DNA from: Nostocoides sp.
GTDB taxonomy: Bacteria > Actinomycetota > Actinomycetes > Actinomycetales > Dermatophilaceae
NCBI GenBank assembly: GCA_016702415.1
Contig: JADJEA010000026.1
Span: 1-64,000, forward strand
Direction of reading: 5' to 3'
Length of the DNA: 64,000 nucleotides
Below are positions 62,087 to 64,000 of the stretch, in pieces. The position numbers and the translations under genes were made by a program. The notes beneath the pieces were generated by a model. It was not told where the DNA came from. It searched no databases and saw only the letters and a list, made by a program, of their open reading frames with translations. The stretch's first letter is position 1; each line of letters begins with the position of its first letter.

Positions 62087-63571
62087 TCAGGCGCGCCGGC
62101 GCAGCCGAGCGATCGTGTGGGGCAAGGCATTCGCGACGGCGAGCGCGCGTACGGGACCACCGGGGTTGGCGTCGTCGGCGGCGACGCCGTGCACGAGGGC
62201 GGCCAGCGCGCCGGCGTGGTGCAGCGGCATACCGGAAGCGGCAAGGGTGCCGAGCAGTCCCGCGAGGACGTCACCGGCGCCCGCGGTCGCCAGCCAGGCC
62301 GGGGCATCGCTCTGGCTGTATGCCGCCCCCTCCCCCGGCGCGACGACGAGCGTCGTCCCGCCCTTGAGCAGGACGACCGCCCCGGTGCGCTCCGCCAATT
62401 CCCGGGCATGGGCCAGGGGGGCCGCGGTCACCGCTCTCCGGCTGACCTCCGGGACAGATCCGTTGTCCCGCAACCGAGTCAGCAGTCTTGCGGCCTCACC
62501 GGCATGGGGGGTGAGGAGGGTCTCGCCCGGGCGCGGTCCCGTCAGGAGATCGAGGCCACCGGCGTCGAGGACGACCCGTGCGTCGGAGGCCAGGACGTCG
62601 CGGGCCACGCCGATCTGCTCGGCAGCGCCCGGCGCGGCGGAGGTCGGGTCCAGTCCCGGGCCGACGACCCAGGCCTGCACCTGCCCCGCGCCGTGGACGG
62701 CCTCGGGAACGGCGGCGCGGACCAAGGCGTGCGGCGCCGGGGTGCCGACGTAGCGGACCATCCCTGCCCCCGCGGCGACGGCGGCGGTGCACGCCAGGAC
62801 GGCGGCCCCGGTGTATACCTCACCGCCGGCGATGATCCCGACGACCCCACGGGAGTACTTGTCGTCGACGGGGCCGGGGGCCGGCCACAGGTCGGCGACG
62901 TCCGCGTGATCGAGGCGCCGCACCACGGCCGATGCGGCGGGGGCGGCGATCCCGATCTCGATGACGGTCAGCACCCCGCAGGCCGCCTCGGTCGGGGGGA
63001 GGAGGTGCACGGGCTTGGCCAGGGAGAAGGTGACCGTCTCGTCGGCCCAGACACCGCCGGGATCCGCCTTCTCCCCCATCGGATCCTGGCCGGAGGGAAG
63101 GTCGACCGCGATGACGTGGGCCCCGTCCGGGATCGCGGCCACCCACGGTTGGGCGAAGTCGGGCAGACCCGGCCGACCGCCGATGCCGACGATCCCGTCG
63201 AGGACGACGTCGGCGCGCTCGACCACCGCGCCGGCCGCATCGGCCGGGCTCTCGGGCCGGACCGGCTTGAGGACGACACCGGAGTCGATCGCCGCGGCCA
63301 GGGCCCCCCGGTGGACCTTGCCGTCGAGATAGACCGCCGCGCACTCGACTCCGTCGCGGGCGAGGGTGGCCGCGGCATACAGGGCATCACCGCCGTTGTT
63401 GCCCGGGCCGACCAAGGCGACCACCCGCCGCCCACTGGCGGCGCGCAACCGGGCTCGGGCGACCTCGACGAGTCCGGTGACGGCGCGGGCCATGAGTTCC
63501 CCCTCGGGGAGGCCGGCCATCGCAGCGGCTTCCGCGGCATACACATCGGTGCTGGCATAGGCGTCGATCAT
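62087..63571 (-). CDS. Bifunctional NAD(P)H-hydrate epimerase/ADP-dependent dehydratase
   Basis: 494 residues, two domains. The N-terminal epimerase (YjeF_N, NnrE): VALVGPGNNGGDALYAAATL and VIAVDLPSGQDP. The C-terminal kinase-like dehydratase (NnrD): VVGPGLDPTS, DAGGLDLLTGPRPGETLLTP, HAGEAARLL and WLATAGAGDVLAGLLGTLAA. It repairs hydrated NAD(P)H. ATG at 63571 is chosen; GTG at 63574 would overlap acpS as GTGA. Follows acpS directly. Confidence 0.95.
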   Translation of the reverse strand: MIDAYASTDVYAAEAAAMAGLPEGELMARAVTGLVEVARARLRAASGRRVVALVGPGNNGGDALYAAATLARDGVECAAVYLDGKVHRGALAAAIDSGVVLKPVRPESPADAAGAVVERADVVLDGIVGIGGRPGLPDFAQPWVAAIPDGAHVIAVDLPSGQDPMGEKADPGGVWADETVTFSLAKPVHLLPPTEAACGVLTVIEIGIAAPAASAVVRRLDHADVADLWPAPGPVDDKYSRGVVGIIAGGEVYTGAAVLACTAAVAAGAGMVRYVGTPAPHALVRAAVPEAVHGAGQVQAWVVGPGLDPTSAAPGAAEQIGVARDVLASDARVVLDAGGLDLLTGPRPGETLLTPHAGEAARLLTRLRDNGSVPEVSRRAVTAAPLAHARELAERTGAVVLLKGGTTLVVAPGEGAAYSQSDAPAWLATAGAGDVLAGLLGTLAASGMPLHHAGALAALVHGVAADDANPGGPVRALAVANALPHTIARLRRRA

Positions 63572-63930
63572 CACGGATTCCGTTCGCAGACAACGACCGC
63601 CGAGGCGATCCCGGCGTCATGGGAGAGCGAGAGGTGGACGGCGGTGATCGCCAGTTCGGCGACCTTGGCCGCGACCGTCCCGGCATAGCGGAAGGCCGGA
63701 CGGCGATCCTCGTCGCGGACGACCTCGGCGTCCTGCCAGTCGAGGCCGACCGGGGCTCCGAGCGCCTTGGCGAAGGCCTCCTTGGCGGCGAAGCGGGCGG
63801 CCAGGGAGTTGATCGGGAGTTCCCGCTCGGCTGGGGTGAACAGCCGCTCCCGCAATCGTGGTGTCCGGGTGAGGGTTTCGCCGAACCGGCCGACATCGAC
63901 GACGTCGATCCCGACACCGACGATCATCAT
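63571..63930 (-). CDS. acpS: Holo-[acyl-carrier-protein] synthase
   Basis: 119 residues. IVGVGIDVVDVGRFGETLTR with the Mg-binding Asp, and LAARFAAKEAFAKALGAPVG (WAxKEAxxK-like) are the AcpS signatures. The end VHLSLSHDAGIASAVVVCER is standard. It attaches 4'-phosphopantetheine to ACP. The stop overlaps the nnrED start. Confidence 0.95.
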   Translation of the reverse strand: MMIVGVGIDVVDVGRFGETLTRTPRLRERLFTPAERELPINSLAARFAAKEAFAKALGAPVGLDWQDAEVVRDEDRRPAFRYAGTVAAKVAELAITAVHLSLSHDAGIASAVVVCERNP

Positions 63931-63934
63931 GGCC

Positions 63935-64000
63935 TCACTCGACGGTGACGCTCTTGGCGAGATTACGCGGCTGGTCGACGTCGAGTCCCTTGGCCGTCGA
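63935..64000 (-). CDS. glmS: Glutamine-fructose-6-phosphate aminotransferase, C-terminal end (partial)
   Basis: The minus strand from the window edge reads KGLDVDQPRNLAKSVTVE then TGA at 63935. This is the near-invariant C-terminus of GlmS, which makes glucosamine-6-phosphate for peptidoglycan. The remainder lies beyond base 64000. It is followed by acpS after 4 nt, as in many actinobacteria. Confidence 0.9.
   Translation of the reverse strand, partial: STAKGLDVDQPRNLAKSVTVE

Noticed and set aside
60554..63688. 1044-codon open frame on the plus strand
   Set aside because: It is antisense to hydrolase, alr and nnrED, all with clear family motifs; long antisense frames are common at this GC content.

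Overview
The window is 64 kb of very GC-rich DNA (about 70% by impression) with frequent GTG starts, start/stop overlaps of the ATGA and GTGA type, a WhiB regulator, the MurT-GatD pair, an F420-type luciferase-like enzyme and a groES-groEL operon whose GroEL has a His-rich tail. This points to the chromosome of an actinomycete, probably of the Micrococcales (an Intrasporangiaceae/Dermatophilaceae-like organism is my best guess, not shown). I saw no insertion sequence, prophage, CRISPR array, tRNA or rRNA gene.

Layout. 1-5.2 kb: a heavily frameshifted stretch with two secreted-protein remnants, a prepilin peptidase, a YihY-type membrane protein and sucCD, all essentially recognisable but broken. 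5.3-8.4 kb: an ECF sigma factor with a membrane beta-propeller partner, and an M23 peptidase. 8.5-17 kb: PcrA/UvrD helicase, an acetyltransferase-quinone reductase pair, and a PspC-type two-component system with a divergent PspC protein. 17-22 kb: a GH32-GT4-Nudix operon opposite a PIG-L deacetylase/UPF0104 pair. 22-30.7 kb: a long leftward run with a cytochrome-oxidase assembly factor (SURF1), guaA, PAP2 and acyltransferase lipid genes, and murT-gatD. 30.9-34.5 kb: a heterodimeric ABC exporter. 34.5-39.7 kb: an AbiEi/DUF559-like gene flanked by unusual repeats, then a GMC oxidoreductase and an aldehyde dehydrogenase. 39.7-48.3 kb: guaB3, guaB, whiB, an MFS transporter, a large secreted BNR propeller protein and a padR pair. 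48.5-56.9 kb: groEL-groES with two CIRCE operators, a THUMP-like methyltransferase, a nucleoside hydrolase-ribokinase operon and an LpqI-like GH3 lipoprotein. 57-64 kb: the conserved actinobacterial run glmS-acpS-nnrED-alr-hydrolase-tsaE-tsaB-rimI-tsaD.

Two features are not explained by ordinary annotation. First, four intergenic composite elements at about 11.1, 34.6, 36.0 and 39.6 kb are built from an 11-mer, ACTTGAGCACG, at about 19-nt spacing, always in forward copies first and then inverted copies, three of them preceded by a G-rich tract. Two of them bracket the AbiEi/DUF559-like gene. Second, the heptamer GGCATAC/GTATGCC is far more common than composition predicts, in genes on both strands, between genes, and as both arms of a large hairpin between groES and groEL.

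Frame quality: the first 5.2 kb carry many frame breaks, including in sucC and sucD. Later broken genes (M23 peptidase, pcrA, the propellers, GMC oxidoreductase, rimI) each have one or two, nearly all consistent with single missing bases. I read these as probable sequence errors in a draft assembly, not true gene decay.
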